From: Dermatemys mawii
Taxonomy: Eukaryota > Chordata > Testudines > Dermatemydidae
Length of the DNA: 64,000 nt
Assembly (NCBI GenBank): GCA_007922305.1
Contig: ML677341.1
Span: 66,544,409 to 66,608,408 of the forward strand
Direction: 5' to 3'
Shown: positions 23,353 through 34,621 of the stretch, piece after piece
Layout: each line of letters begins with the position of its first letter
Position numbering within the stretch: position 1 is the first letter of the stretch
Notes under the pieces: model-generated
What the model was told of the DNA's origin: nothing
The model's input: the letters and a program-made list of their open reading frames with translations, nothing else
Databases searched by the model: none
Position numbers and translations under genes: made by a program

Positions 23353-24170
23353 AGGAGGTGGTTAGCACCATGAAAGCCTGGGTCCTTCAAAGTATTGGGA
23401 GAAGAAAGGGGAGATAAAACCAAGGTTCCTTATGTGGAAAACATGTTCACCTGCTTGCTAATCACACAAGTCTACTCATGTACAAGTGAATCACACAAAA
23501 ATAAACAGCAGTCTGTGCCAGGCTGAGTTTGTCATCATGGCCTCATGATCACTCTGTCAAGTCAGGCAGATGATGATATTTCCTTTAAAAGCATTTCAGG
23601 AACAATACCAGAAAGTTAAGAATGTTGGGTTTTGGCTGTTAGGATGACTAATGCAAAGACCAAAACGGCAAAGCAGGTCACAGAATCCTCAGAGCTACTA
23701 CTCTCCACTTCACAGTGAGGCTGGCTTCACTTACAATTGGATTTCACAGATTTATTTAGTTTCTACAGTTACTTAGTTATTTCAAATGGCACTCTGTACA
23801 TTTAACACAGAGTTTGTTTCTTCCTTGACCAATTCAATTTAGCCAGTGAATTCATGTGTCATAGGGATGGTCTCAGTTGTTAGGCTGATAGAGGAACAGA
23901 AGAGAGTCAAATAAATTGCCAATTAAAGTGGGAGGACAATTACAGGAAACTTGAATCAACAATTTCCTTTGGGTTACTGTGATTTGTAATTTTAGGACAG
24001 TGACTAAGTCACTGCAGAAGCTCTTTATTGCAAACTACCATCAGCCAGCAGGGCGCTTGGAATAAATAAATTGGATATGCCCAAGAAATAATATTCTGGA
24101 CTGATGGCTACATTGGGGGCAATTGGGGATATCACTGGATAAATTATTCCCTGTTTTTGTGGAATTAATA
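23353..24170. other. no feature recognised
   Basis: AT-rich non-coding DNA. Confidence 0.4.
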
Positions 24171-24179
24171 CTAATGCCA

Positions 24180-24424
24180 TCCCCAAATCCCCCACTCCAA
24201 CTCCTCCCCTGAGCATGACACCATTCTGCTTCTCCCCCCTCCCTCCCTCCCAGGCTTCCCAAGCCTGGGAGGGAGAGGGTAGAGGGGAAATGCGGCATGC
24301 CCCGGGGAAGGGGAGGGCAGGGATTTGGGGCCAGGGTTGGAATGGGAGCAGGGAAGAGACGGGGGGGGGGAAGGGGAGGAGTCGCAAGCACCCACCGGTG
24401 CCAGCTAAAGTCAGTGCCTATGTT
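24180..24424 (-). mobile_element. MITE fragment with CT-rich interior
   Basis: The right edge 'cggtgccagctaaagtcagt' 'gcctatg' (24396-24424) matches in inverse the left part of the remnant at 2178. The interior is strongly strand-biased: C/T blocks at 24180-24260 and G/A blocks at 24265-24382, including an uninterrupted G-run at 24361-24370. A left terminus is not obvious. The overlapping ORFs on both strands reflect low complexity. Confidence 0.6.
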
Positions 24425-24438
24425 TACTGGCTTAAAAT

Positions 24439-24964
24439 TAAGGCTACAGTTATCTCATGGCTAATCCACGGAATCCGTGTCTTCCATTATCCTCTGTGAC
24501 ATTTTTGCCCAGCAGCTCCCAGTCCCTGCCCTGGTGGGGGGACCCCCACAGCCAGTCATGGCAGGCACTGGGGAACTCCCTGCAGTTGCCCAGCCATGGT
24601 GGACAGACCCTGTGCAGCCACTCAGTTGCAGCAGGGAAACCCCCCGCAGCTGCCCAGTTTCAGCAGGCACTCCCCACAGCTGTCAAGCTGGGGTGGGCTG
24701 TAAGGGACCTTCACAGCTGCCCAGGCCACCCCAGCAGCTGGGGGACCCTCTGCTATCAGCTTCCTGGAGAGAGGGGATACACTGCAGCGGTGTGGGACCC
24801 GGGAGCCCCAGCAGCAGTGTGTAATGAACCCATGTACTCCTTTTGTCAGGGATACTTTTAGTGAAAGTCTGGGACAGGTCATGAGCCTCCAGGAATGTTT
24901 GTTTATTGCCCATGACCTGTCCATGACTTTTATTAAAAATATCCCTGACAAAAACGTAGCCTTA
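24439..24964. mobile_element. hAT-type MITE, 526 bp, 8-bp duplication
   Basis: The ends are perfect 9-bp inverted repeats (taaggctac ... gtagcctta). The flanks 24431-24438 (cttaaaat) and 24965-24972 (cttataat) match at 7 of 8 positions. Subterminal 'cacggaatccgtgtcttcca' on the left and 'gtccatgacttttattaaaa' on the right match the element at 20630-21227, so they are two members of one family with different GC-rich cores. Confidence 0.9.
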
Positions 24965-24972
24965 CTTATAAT

Positions 24973-25660
24973 TCATGAAGAAAATTGTGACCAAAATCGA
25001 AGGAACCATTAGGAGTAGTAACTATAGAACCAGAGAGATAAATAGAATATGTGCTGAGTATACAGAAAGCTATTTTCTTTGCCTTGAATGAAGTACAACA
25101 AAAAAGAATAGTTATATTGCTGCTGTTATTGAGACTGGTAAGAAACTTCAGGAAACATTGCAGAATGAAATACTTAAGGACAAGATTAAATAGTAGGTAA
25201 TTTATCAGTCATTAAGAATCAGAAGTATTACACTTATGAACCATCCCCTCACTGAAAATGCTGTCCATAATAACAATGCGTAGTAAGTTTCTGATACTTT
25301 TAATACTTTACATCCTAGTGCCAATGTGTTTTGATTATTCTTCCATGAACTCTTTTTTAGAAAATAACTCACTGGAAAAGTAATTTCCTCCCTGTCCCCC
25401 AAGAGTTTCTACAACACATTATATTGTAAGGCCCTAAATATCACTTAACAAGATACAACTACATCATCTCTCTACCTACCCAGAAAGCCATACCTCTCCT
25501 TGCCCACTTTTCTTTTTTCTACCTTCGCTCTATCTCGGTCTCTTCTTCTGCTCCTACTAGCTTGTCCATTTCCTCTTTCTTTTTATTTATTTTTACTTTA
25601 CTTTTAGTACCTGCTTAAGTAACCCACCAAATAATAAGGATGAGGAAAGGAAGAATAATT
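24973..25660. other. no feature recognised
   Basis: AT-rich DNA, with a T/C-rich stretch at about 25500-25605. Confidence 0.4.
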
Positions 25661-25663
25661 TAG

Positions 25664-25762
25664 ATTGTAAACTCTTCAGACAATGGATTGTTTGCTACTC
25701 GGTGTTTGCACAATGGGGGCCCCACTCTTGACTGATCCTTTAGGCACCACTGTAATAATGAA
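25664..25762 (+). repeat. L2-like 3' tail
   Basis: 'gattgtaaactcttcagaca' then 'gctactcggtgtttgcacaa' 'tgggggccccactc' and 'aggcaccactgtaataatga' match the family consensus read from the other four copies. Confidence 0.6.
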
Positions 25763-25959
25763 TAAAAGTGAACACAGAATGAACACTGTGTCAGAATTGG
25801 TGCAGCACCTCTCAGGAAGTGCAACACAGAAGGTACAGCCCAAGCAAGGGGAGGGGAAAGGTGGCTGTAAGCAACCTATGTGATTCTTAGATTCTGGGCT
25901 GACTTGAGGTCCAGAACAGCTCCCAGGACATTTTAGAGTGGCCCCAGGGGTTCTCTAAC

Positions 25960-26193
25960 TCAGCGTTCTTCAAAGATTTCCGGCCCCGGCCCTTTCTGCG
26001 ATCCAGTGTCCACTCACAGACCCCCGGGTATGTCCGCCGAAATGCCGCCCAATTGAAAGCTTCCGCTTTCTGCGGTGGCATTTCAGTGGGACAAAAATAG
26101 ATCGCAGTCTATTCTGTGGTCTCTAGAGTGGGATCAGCCGTGGCCTTGCGCAGCCCCGAGGGTGTGCGCACTCCACTTTGAAGACCATTGCTG
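25960..26193. mobile_element. hAT-type MITE (tcttcaaag ends)
   Basis: The ends are 'cagcgttcttcaaag' and, inverted, 'cagcaatggtcttcaaag'. The flanks 25952-25959 (tctctaac) and 26194-26201 (tctcttac) match at 7 of 8. The interior 'gcttccgctttctgcggtgg' 'catttcagtggg' matches the element at 56326-56573, so the two are family members. Confidence 0.8.
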
Positions 26194-26201
26194 TCTCTTA
26201 C

Positions 26202-27265
26202 AGCAACCTTGCGTAGCTGCCTATAGTCTACTTTGCAATCTAAAATACCTGGAGAACAAACACCACCAGCCACTCACCCTCTTATCTCCGACATGCATTG
26301 GCCCTATGTTCCTGCCTCCCCAACCCAATCATGGGGCATGCCACATAGACCCTACATTGCAGAAATTTCACAGGATGCCATTCCACACAGGAGCAGTGTG
26401 AAAGGGCTGTAGCAAAGGCTGGAGTCTGACCCTTTGTTTTTGGTATTAATAAGAGTTATCTTATGTACTTAATATACATAACAATCTTTATCCTTCCAGT
26501 CCGTTGAGTGAATCTTTGTTTGCAATAAACTATTGTTACTGCACTTGCAATTAGTATTTTATTTTAAGAAATTAAAACTAATTAAAAAACACACTTCCTT
26601 GATACCAGCATTAGAAAGCTTGTGTCAATGTGAAGGGGAAAACCCTATAGCTCCATATGCTAAAGTGATAGATGCTCATGCGTATTATTTCCAAAAAATT
26701 TATAATAATCTGCCACCATAGATAACACTAGAGTTATGGAGAACTTGGCACTTGGATTTCTGAATCAGAGAAGCATCAGGGACCACATGCCCTGGTCTTT
26801 AAAAACAAATAAACCAAGTCATTAAGTTAAAATGGTAAAGAAAGACTAACTTGAAGGTTTACTCAAGCCTAAATGCCTAATCTACACAAGAGATGAATAC
26901 CATATATATACACAAGTGTAGCTTCTGTAGCACTACCACCTATGGGTATTTTCCTCCTTCCGTGCAAATGAGAATTCAGGAAAACATTTTGTCTTGTACA
27001 CACTCTGCCATGGTAAATTCAATTGTCATTCCATAACTAGTTGAAAGCATAACGTCACTGATCCTGTTTCTCCTGATTGCAAACATTAAGTGAAGTATAA
27101 CAAACTTGGGCATCTTAGATTTCTATTATTGCAGCTGCTCATTTCAAAAGAAATCAGGTCAAAGACTCACTGATGGGAAGGGAGAAAAGAGGGAACTCTG
27201 CTTAGCTGAAGGAAAAATAACTTAGATCTACCTTACTTTAGCAGAGATGAGTGACTATTGTATCA
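26202..27265. other. no feature recognised
   Basis: No coding or repeat similarity recognised. Confidence 0.4.
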
Positions 27266-27408
27266 TGTAGGCGGAACAGGCGGCTGTCTAGGGCAGCAAA
27301 ATAATTAGTGGCCATCTGATAGTTAAGGGATAGTAGGCAGTGAGCATCCATTTTCAGATGTGCACAGGCAGCAAAAATCCGAGAAGTGGTGCTGGCTCTG
27401 ACCTCTGC
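27266..27408. mobile_element. possible hAT-type MITE remnant
   Basis: 'ggctgtctagggcagcaaaa' on the left and 'gcaaaaatccgagaagtggt' on the right recall 'ggcagcaaaa' elements of the type nested at 41199-41550. No target duplication could be defined. Confidence 0.35.
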
Positions 27409-27777
27409 TAAAATTCATGCTCTTCTGGTTTGGGTATCTTCAAGCTACAGTTTATAATAGGATGTGCCCTCTGAGATGTGGCTGCTGTTTTCTTAGCATA
27501 CTAAAGCACATTTCCCTATGTAGAAGGGAAGCCAGTATGTCAAACCCTTTTTAAGTTATGCACGTTTGTACAGTACAGACAGACTTCTAAGCAACATTAA
27601 TGAACTAGCCACTCTCCCCCTTATTCCAAGTTGGAAGTCTTGGGGGGAAAGTGTACAGTTTGACTGGATCGTGACATGGAGCTGTTACGAAAACATAGCA
27701 TGTTACTTGTATTGATAACCACCCAGAAATAAACCAATGGCCAAAATACTCAAAATAAAATGCTAAAGTTAAGCATT

Positions 27778-27868
27778 TAGGTCCATATTCTCAAAGGTAT
27801 CAAGACATCTATAACTCCCATTGATTTCAGCTGGAGTTAGACGCCTAAATACCTTTGAGAATCCAAGC
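27778..27868. repeat. short palindromic repeat, hairpin
   Basis: 'attctcaaaggtat' on the left pairs with 'atacctttgagaat' on the right, exactly complementary over 14 bases. The centre is 'cccattgatttcagctggag'. Confidence 0.7.
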
Positions 27869-27875
27869 CTTAGAT

Positions 27876-28003
27876 TGTAAATTCCTTGGGGAAGGAGCTG
27901 TCAGTTTATTCAGTGGTTGCACAGAGCCTACACAATGCATTCCCGCTCTATGATTAGGGCTCCTAGATACCACAGCATTATAAATAAATAAATAAATAAA
28001 TTT
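27876..28003 (+). repeat. L2-like 3' tail ending in (AAAT)n
   Basis: 'gattgtaaattccttgggga' to 'gattagggctcctagatacc' 'acagcattat' followed by an (AAAT)n tail at 27983-28001. It has the most complete tail of the five copies. Confidence 0.65.
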
Positions 28004-28019
28004 GAATTCCCATTTAAAT

Positions 28020-28195
28020 GCTCAAGTAAAAACACCATGATTTTCAGAGGTGCTGATCCTCATTACATCCTAGAAGCCAATGAGAGCTAAGGGTGTTCAG
28101 CACTTTTTAAAATCACATTATTTTTTACTTAGGTTCCTAAATATGGATTTAGATGCCCAACTTTAGATAATCTTGTTTGAAAATGTTGGCCTGTG
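28020..28195. repeat. short palindromic repeat, type D
   Basis: 'ttcagaggtgctgatcctca', 'tgttcagcactttttaaaat', 'acttaggttcctaaatatgg' and 'tttgaaaatgttggcc' give the second arm of the family also seen at 16358-16480. Confidence 0.55.
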
Positions 28196-28199
28196 TTGA

Positions 28200-29156
28200 A
28201 AGTAGGGGTCTAATTCAGCTCTGCTTTATCCTGGTTTTACAATAGTGTAACATAATTCTCATGATGGATGGGTCAGTGCAACCACAGAGGTGGGGGAGGA
28301 GAGGAGGATATGTTCTCTCCAACTTTTTGCTGTTCTGAAATTTGCCCACTCAATGCAGCTGCAGGACTCGTTCATTCTCCCACCCCTAAACAACTTTTAA
28401 AAACCAGTTTGCCTCATTCATCCTTGTACCATTCCAGGTAAGATCAAAATCAGCTCCTATTTACAGAATTACTGACAAGACTAAATCACTGTGACTAATG
28501 CTGAAGCTGCAGCTGATGCTATTAACTACTCCATAGAGAAAAACTGATATCTTTGTTTTGAAAACAAACCAGTGTGGCATATGTATCTATACAAAATGTA
28601 TTCAGCCCAACCCAAAAATATTTCTTTGAGAGGCCTTTTATCATGCATTAAGGCTATATGAGTAAACATTACACACTGACAAAGAAATGTATGGCTTCAT
28701 CATATGCAAGTGGTCTAATTTTAAAGTAAGTGGCCACTCTACATTCCTGCAAATCCAGAACTTCAAGGCGAGCCTATTTTTAAAGTAAAATGTGATCATA
28801 AGTGAAAAAAGACTTCATATTAAAAATATATTCTCAATTGTGAGGAACAAAGTGCTTCCATTTAATTAACTGTTAACACTGTTTTCTACCAAGAATAACT
28901 GTAATATGAAGACATACAGCTCCACCACAGTTTAGCTTTTCTTACATGATCAAAAAGGATGACCAGGGACATTAAGAAAGCAATCCACTATTCTCAGAGT
29001 TTAAAGTTGGGAGCTTTTAGACCTTTTAATTATCTTTTATTTTTACAGTAATTGAGATGTTGTGGTGGTTTACTGTGAATAAACTCTCTCTCCACACACA
29101 CTCTTCCTAATTTTATCTTCTTATTGCCCACAGATTTCAGAGAGCTGGGGAAATGT
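28200..29156. other. no feature recognised
   Basis: AT-rich DNA without recognisable features. Confidence 0.4.
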
Positions 29157-29288
29157 ACCAAATATTTAGCTGCAAATATTTAATAATTGGTATTCTATTG
29201 TTTAATAGTATGAGTAAAACTGCAATTAATCATGATTAACTTTTTTGAGTTAATTGCATGCATTAACTGCAATTAATCAACAGCCCTA
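29157..29288 (+). mobile_element. hAT element 3' end fragment (related to 62723 element)
   Basis: 'ggtattctattgtttaatag' and 'aattaatcatgattaac' lead to the terminus 'caacagcccta' at 29278-29288. This is the inverse of the start of the large element at 62723 ('tagggctgtcaagcaatt', 'gaatcgtgattaactgc', 'ctgtttaatagaaaatc'). The fragment lacks its other end. Confidence 0.8.
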
Positions 29289-29296
29289 CTCTAAAG

Positions 29297-29990
29297 ACAA
29301 CTCATTTTCATTTTGGTCCTTCAAAACAAAAGCGTGCACTGCACAGACTACCCTGATCCCAGCAGACTTTACTGGAGTCATCAATCATTTATTACTATAA
29401 GAGGCACCATATTTGTAGAAAACAAAATTTTAAAGTAAATTAATTAGATTTGTAGTTTCCCTTAGATCTGGTGTATCAAGCTTTTACATATTTGGACTGC
29501 AAAGGGTTTTGCAGTAACACTGCACATTAGAAGATTGTGTCAGGGTATTTTAGGAAGTAACCGCGGATTAAGTTGCCCAATTACAGAAATAATTTTTGTG
29601 AACCATAATAGTAATTATCACAGGAGAGTCATGGATAATTATTACTAGCTTATCCATTCTGAGTAACGAATTCACCTCTAGCTAAGGAAACTAAACTACC
29701 ACTTCTAAACAAAGCACTAGTTTTGTATCCCAGTGAACAACCATCATGCAAATTGTGTAGTGTCTATAGTATATGCATTGAGCAAGCACATGACATTTTT
29801 GGTTATGGTTGTACAGAGGCAGCAGACATCCTGACAGGAAGAGGATCTCAGTATAACCAATATCTCATGACACTGTGCCTATGTTACCCGAGTTACTGTC
29901 TGACCAACCCAACAAGGAGTCTGCCTACAGGTCTAATAAAGTACCAGACACTGCAGGAAGCAATGTTCTTCTGGTCTGTATCACTACAAT
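29297..29990. other. no feature recognised
   Basis: The 94-codon plus-strand ORF from 29723 has no recognisable domain and no supporting context. Confidence 0.4.
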
Positions 29991-29996
29991 CCCAGC

Positions 29997-30112
29997 TGAA
30001 ATCCTGATCCTGCAAACTCTTACACGTGTGCTTAATTTTAAGCATGCGAGTAGTCCCATTAAACTCAACAGGAACTTAAAACACATGCATTAGTGTTTTC
30101 AGGATTAGAGCT
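29997..30112. repeat. short palindromic repeat, type A
   Basis: 'gaaatcctgatcctgcaaac' and 'cacgtgtgcttaattttaag' are followed by 'gagtagtcccattaaactca' and an inverted right arm 'cacatgcattagtgttttca' 'ggatta'. Confidence 0.6.
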
Positions 30113-30344
30113 TCTTACAGTCGGTAAGGTTTGTGGAACTTTCAGCCCATGTAGATGAGAGGGCATTGATTCTTTGTCTAGTGCTAGGGAGTGAGTCAGA
30201 CAAGAACAAGCAACATGCAGCATAATCACACTACGAAACAACTGTTTTCTTTGTATGCATTAGGGTAGAAGCCTGATTCTCTCTCACTTTGGCCAGTGGA
30301 GTTTTCGTGAAGAGGAAGGGCAGTTGGATAATGATGCTTAGCCC

Positions 30345-30475
30345 TTTAACTGTACTCAGCATCTGCAAAGGGCTCTGCAAAGAAGAAGTTATAACTATTC
30401 CACATAACATCCCTGTGAGGTGGCTAGGTAAGTGTTAACAGCCTTATTTTCAAAATGTGACAGCTGAGGCCCATA
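30345..30475 (-). repeat. MIR-type SINE fragment
   Basis: 'aacatccctgtgaggtggct', 'cagccttattttcaaaatgt' and 'gacagctgaggccc' is the inverse of the MIR middle region ('gcctcagtt.cc...ctgtaaaatggggataat'). Confidence 0.55.
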
Positions 30476-30479
30476 TTCT

Positions 30480-31312
30480 CAGAAGCAACCTCGAAGGTTG
30501 GATATCCCACATCTTTCATCTAGAGGCAGGGCCATGCAGTGAACTGACGGCATTTAGGGTGAGAACTCAGGAGTCTGTGATTCCCAAGCTCAAGGTCATA
30601 CCATTCCTCTCAGAAGGGGCAAAGCAAAAGGAGAGAAGCAGATCTGCTTTTTTAATAGGTGCAGAGGCCAAGAAATAGAGGGAATGCTTTTGTCAAACAT
30701 ATGACTGTGCTGGCCATCAGCCTTTTCCTTTCCCACAAGGAAGGAGGAAAATGTATAGCATTCTCCTTTTCCAACAGACACACACAGCGAGAGGTTTGTG
30801 TAAATTTCACAGTGTGATGCCTCCTGCATCACTGATCTAGACTGAATTATGTCAAATTTAAGTTCATTCCACATTTTATCAAAAACCTGTCTGGGGTAAC
30901 TTTCCTACCTTGTTATGTATCTTAGCTCCTAATAAATCCTGCACGACGCCTGCTTCTAAGGCGAGAAAGGCTTTTTAGGTCAGTGGTTCCACACAGTCAT
31001 CGATCCACTAGCCATTCCCGAGTCTGTTTCCTGCTCTGTTCCTAAAGCCACCCTGTACCCCATCCTGGAGAAAAGTGCCCAGGGTCTGCTCAAGGCATCC
31101 TTGTTCCCCTTCTCCTCATCCAAGCACAGAGGAACTACAACAGCTCCACAGTGCTTGGGCCTTGGAAATGTGCTGGGGCAGAACTTCATCCATGTACATT
31201 CCTGGGAGCTGGGTGTACATCCTAAAGAGACTGTCGCTCTTTAACATGCAGATCCTAAAGAGGGACTGACCATGTAACAACGTGACACCTCCACTTTTAG
31301 ATACAGCTAACT
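30480..31312. other. no feature recognised
   Basis: No recognised similarity. Confidence 0.4.
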
Positions 31313-31617
31313 CAGTGCTGCCAACTCATGATTTTATTGCAAATCTCATGGTATTCAGTATCTTACTTGAAGCCTTGGTTTTGGGGTGATGTGATTAGGT
31401 GAAAATTGCAGCTTTCATTTAAAATAAATAAATACATTTATAGACTACATGGCTGCAGAGAAAACCTTGGAAACATGACTTGAGGGTAACCTAATGGCTC
31501 ACCAAACAGATGGTGAAGAAAAAATCAATTTTTCAAAATCTCATTACTTGTATGTCAATTTCATGACTTTTTGAGACCTGACTCATGATTTTGGGGCACT
31601 TCAGTTGGAAGTACTCG
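31313..31617. mobile_element. MITE ('gccaactcatgatttta' type)
   Basis: Left end 'cagtgctgccaactcatgat'. The right end 'gactcatgattttggggcac' 'ttcagttggaagtact' is its imperfect inverse ('gttgg...' against 'ccaac'). The interior contains 'cttgaagccttggttttggg' and 'aaaacatgacttgag'-like AT-rich DNA. No confident target duplication. Confidence 0.6.
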
Positions 31618-31809
31618 CTGAGGGGTTTTGACACTCTAAAAATCAGGTCCAAGGTATATCACACACTGCACCCAAAATTAGTAGATGCTTTTAAAATTTT
31701 GGCCATAGTCATGTGCTCAAGGTCATAAAGCTCCAGCAATGCCTGGAATAGAACCTAGAGTCTTGACTGCCGGTTGTCTGCTCCAACCAGCAGACAGTAC
31801 TGCCTAAGT

Positions 31810-32168
31810 CAGGGATGGGCAAACTATGGCTTGGGGGCCGCAACCGTCCTTCCAGATGTTTTAATCCGGTCCTCGAGCTCCCACCAGAGAGCAGGGTCTA
31901 GGGCTTGCCCCACTCCATATGGCTCCTGGAAACAGCAGCATACCCACCTACAGCTCCTACATGTAGGGGCAGCCAAGGGACTCCACATGCGGCTCCCACC
32001 CCAAGTGCCTCCCCCACAGCTCCCAGCCTCATCCCAGAGCCCGCACTCCAAGCCAGAGCCCTCACCCTCTCCCCTACCCCAGCCCCCAATTTTGTGAGCA
32101 TTCATGGCCCGCCATACAATTTCCATACCCAGATGTGGCCCTTTGGCCAAAACGTTTGCCCACTGCTG
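31810..32168. mobile_element. hAT-type MITE, 359 bp, 8-bp duplication
   Basis: The ends are 'cagggatgggcaaac' and, inverted, 'cagcagtgggcaaac' (12 of 15). The flanks 31802-31809 (gcctaagt) and 32169-32176 (gcctaagc) match at 7 of 8. The interior is GC-rich, with a subterminal 'gatgtggccctttggccaaa' shared with the remnant at 2340. The 123-codon minus-strand ORF is not a gene: it fills the GC-rich core and continues across the terminal repeat. Confidence 0.9.
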
Positions 32169-32239
32169 GCCTAAGCGCTCACTGACAATGAACAATGTTT
32201 GATATTTTTAGAAAGCAAAATACTTGATTGTTCATTGTG

Positions 32240-32318
32240 GGCCTGACCCTGTCTAGTTCTTAGGGCCCTCAGCTCTCATTAACTTCAACGATTTGACCTT
32301 GCAGGATCAGGTCCACAG
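32240..32318. repeat. short palindromic repeat, type E
   Basis: 'gggcctgaccctgtctag' on the left pairs imperfectly with 'cttgcaggatcaggtcc' on the right. Confidence 0.5.
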
Positions 32319-33329
32319 ATAATGTAAAAACAATTAGGCATAATTATCAGTGCAACTGCGTATGTTCCTTCTTAGCACTCCTGCTCGTTCTGTGCCTTCA
32401 CCAATTGGATAGTAACATCTTATATATATGAAAAACCACTTAGCAAATTAATTAGTGTCAGTCCAAGTTAATTGGGGTATCAACACAGCGCAATGTTAGG
32501 CCTTAATTAAAAATATGCCAAATGAATCTAGGACTTTGAAATGTCATAACATAATACGCATGCATTTTGGGTACAGATTAGTTGTATATTGTTTTCTTTT
32601 TCTTGCTCTTTAGTCATTAAACAGACTGCCTCATTTACGGCAGTTTATATGATAATTGCTCATTTCAATAACACCAAGTAGCTACTGGAAAACATCTTCA
32701 TCAAAAGGGATGGAGATTACTCCTTGTGCATTTAGGAGAGGAATATGCTTTAGGACATAGTAAGTCACGGGTCATAACACAATCATGGCTCAATGGCTGC
32801 TATAATGACCTTTTAAGGACTACTTTAACCTGGATTCAAGACTCACCATTTGGTGCTCAGTATCAAACTATTCCAGCATAGTTCTTTCTCTGAGAAAAAC
32901 AGAAATTCCTGTCTTATTCTTTCTGTGGGAAATTGTGGTCTCCAATTCTGAGTGAACAAATGTCCACATCACAACAACCAACCACTGTAAGTGTCATTAA
33001 TTTTCAACCTTGTTAGTGAGACCAAGACTGGACACACACAGATATTTGTCTTCTCCACATCAAGGTTGAAATCTTGGTGCAGTAACATGCACTGTGGCTA
33101 CACACAGTGTACCCATTCCAGCAGATCAATCTATCTAGCCTCCGCACAGCATATGGGTGTTATATAACAAACATTAGGCAATATCTCTCCTATCACGGAA
33201 GGATCAGAACTCAACTCCTTCGCACTTCAATTTAGGCCACATCCTGAACTGAATACTCTATCTAGACCTTAAATGGCCCTGCTACAGTACTATCTGAACA
33301 GCTTCCAAGTTCTAATGACATTATCTTCA
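32319..33329. other. no feature recognised
   Basis: AT-rich DNA. Confidence 0.4.
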
Positions 33330-33505
33330 TGATACCCTGTGCAGAAAGGAGGTGGTATTATTCCCATTCTACATATGAGGAACTGAGGCAGAGACAGCTG
33401 AAATTACTTTCCCAATATCCCACAGAGAGTCTGTGGAAGAGTTAGATAATGAGTCAACATATCCTGAATCCCCATCCAATACCTTAGCCACCAGAGCAGC
33501 CTCTC
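33330..33505 (-). repeat. MIR-type SINE
   Basis: 'ggtggtattattcccattct' 'acatatgaggaactgaggca' 'gagacagctgaaattacttt' 'cccaatatcccacagagagt' 'ctgtgg' and later 'ccttagccaccagagcagcc' is the inverse of MIR from its core through the tRNA-like head. Confidence 0.75.
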
Positions 33506-33509
33506 TCCC

Positions 33510-34313
33510 TCTTCTATTCCCCCCACATCCAAGCTTTTGTTTGCATTACTACTGAAATCTCTCCTTCCAGTCTTTCCACCAAATATCAGTGTACAATTTA
33601 GCTATCTCTTGCCTTAACTCAAATGCCAATGTGTGTGTAGACACTATAGGGATGAGCACCTAATAAGAACCTAATGAGTTCTAAATAGCTAAATATTGGA
33701 CCCTGCTGTTCTAAGGCCTCCTTGACTCTGACACCCTTCATGGCTGCTGCTTTCACCTTCTTTAAGTATTTCACTAACACTTGTCTTCTGCTTACAACTC
33801 ATTCCATTGCTTCTAGACTCTTCACCATCCAGTTCTATATTACGCTGATCCAATTTCCTCCCACTTGCTTCCTTCCCTCTGACAACCCCTCATGCCCATC
33901 TACTCCCAGTGTATCCTTTTCCTACTCTTGTTTCTCTTGTGTTCTCATTCCTTGAGTACATGCTCCCTAAAGCAGTGCAACAAGCATCCAGCCTTTCCTC
34001 TTGCAAATCTCTCCCCAAAGTCCACTTCTTCCATAAATAGTTGCATTAATGGTTACCCTTCTGATCCCCTTCATGTCTGAGTTCTCCTGCTTCTGGGTGC
34101 TCATCCCAATTCCTTGATAATCTACTTCCACAAGAGTGGGTCTGTGTCAGCAACAGTGGATGAATTAAATAACGCGGCTCCTGCTGTTAACTGAATCAGC
34201 ATCCCAGGAAATTAACTAGCAATGGCACAATCTACTGGTGGTAGACAAGCAACCCAAGGACCAGGACAGGACTAGTTTGGGGCTTGGGACCCCTAGTCTC
34301 TCCAAACAGAATT
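33510..34313. other. no feature recognised; C/T-rich DNA
   Basis: Pyrimidine-rich sequence at about 33720-34080 produces several plus-strand ORFs. None has a recognisable domain. Confidence 0.4.
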
Positions 34314-34316
34314 TTA

Positions 34317-34618
34317 GGGTTAGTCTACACTAGAAGCACTACATTGGCATAGATGCACTGATGCAGATGTACTGCTGTAGCATGTCTGGTGAAGACACCC
34401 TATGACGATGAGAGAGAGCTCTCCTGTCAGAATAAAATTACTCCACCTCCGCAAGAGCCAATACCTTTGTCAGCAGGAGAGTGTCTCCCACCAACGTAGC
34501 GCTGTCCACACCAGCACTTAGGTCAGTGTAACTTTGTGTTTCTCGGGGCGGAGGCGGGCTTTTTCACACCCTGAGCGATGTAAGTTATATTGATGTGAGC
34601 GGTAGTGTACACCTGCCC
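34317..34618. mobile_element. MITE with 'gtctacacta' ends
   Basis: The left end 'agggttagtctacacta' and, inverted, the right end 'agggcaggtgtacacta' agree at most positions. The interior has 'gagagagctctcctgtcaga' and 'ttttcacaccctgagcgatg', the latter shared with the 15692 element. The flanks (TTA and TCT) do not match, so the duplication has decayed or the ends are misplaced. Confidence 0.7.
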
Positions 34619-34621
34619 TCT

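Noticed and set aside
24025..24395. Three overlapping minus-strand frames of 74-120 codons rich in P, S and L
   Set aside because: They are frames of the same CT-rich MITE interior.
29723..30007. 94-codon frame with several cysteines
   Set aside because: The cysteines do not form a recognised zinc-finger or other spacing, and the frame runs into a palindromic repeat.
31305..31625. 8-bp target duplication for the MITE at 31313-31617
   Set aside because: The candidate flanks agree at only about half the positions, no better than chance given uncertain ends.
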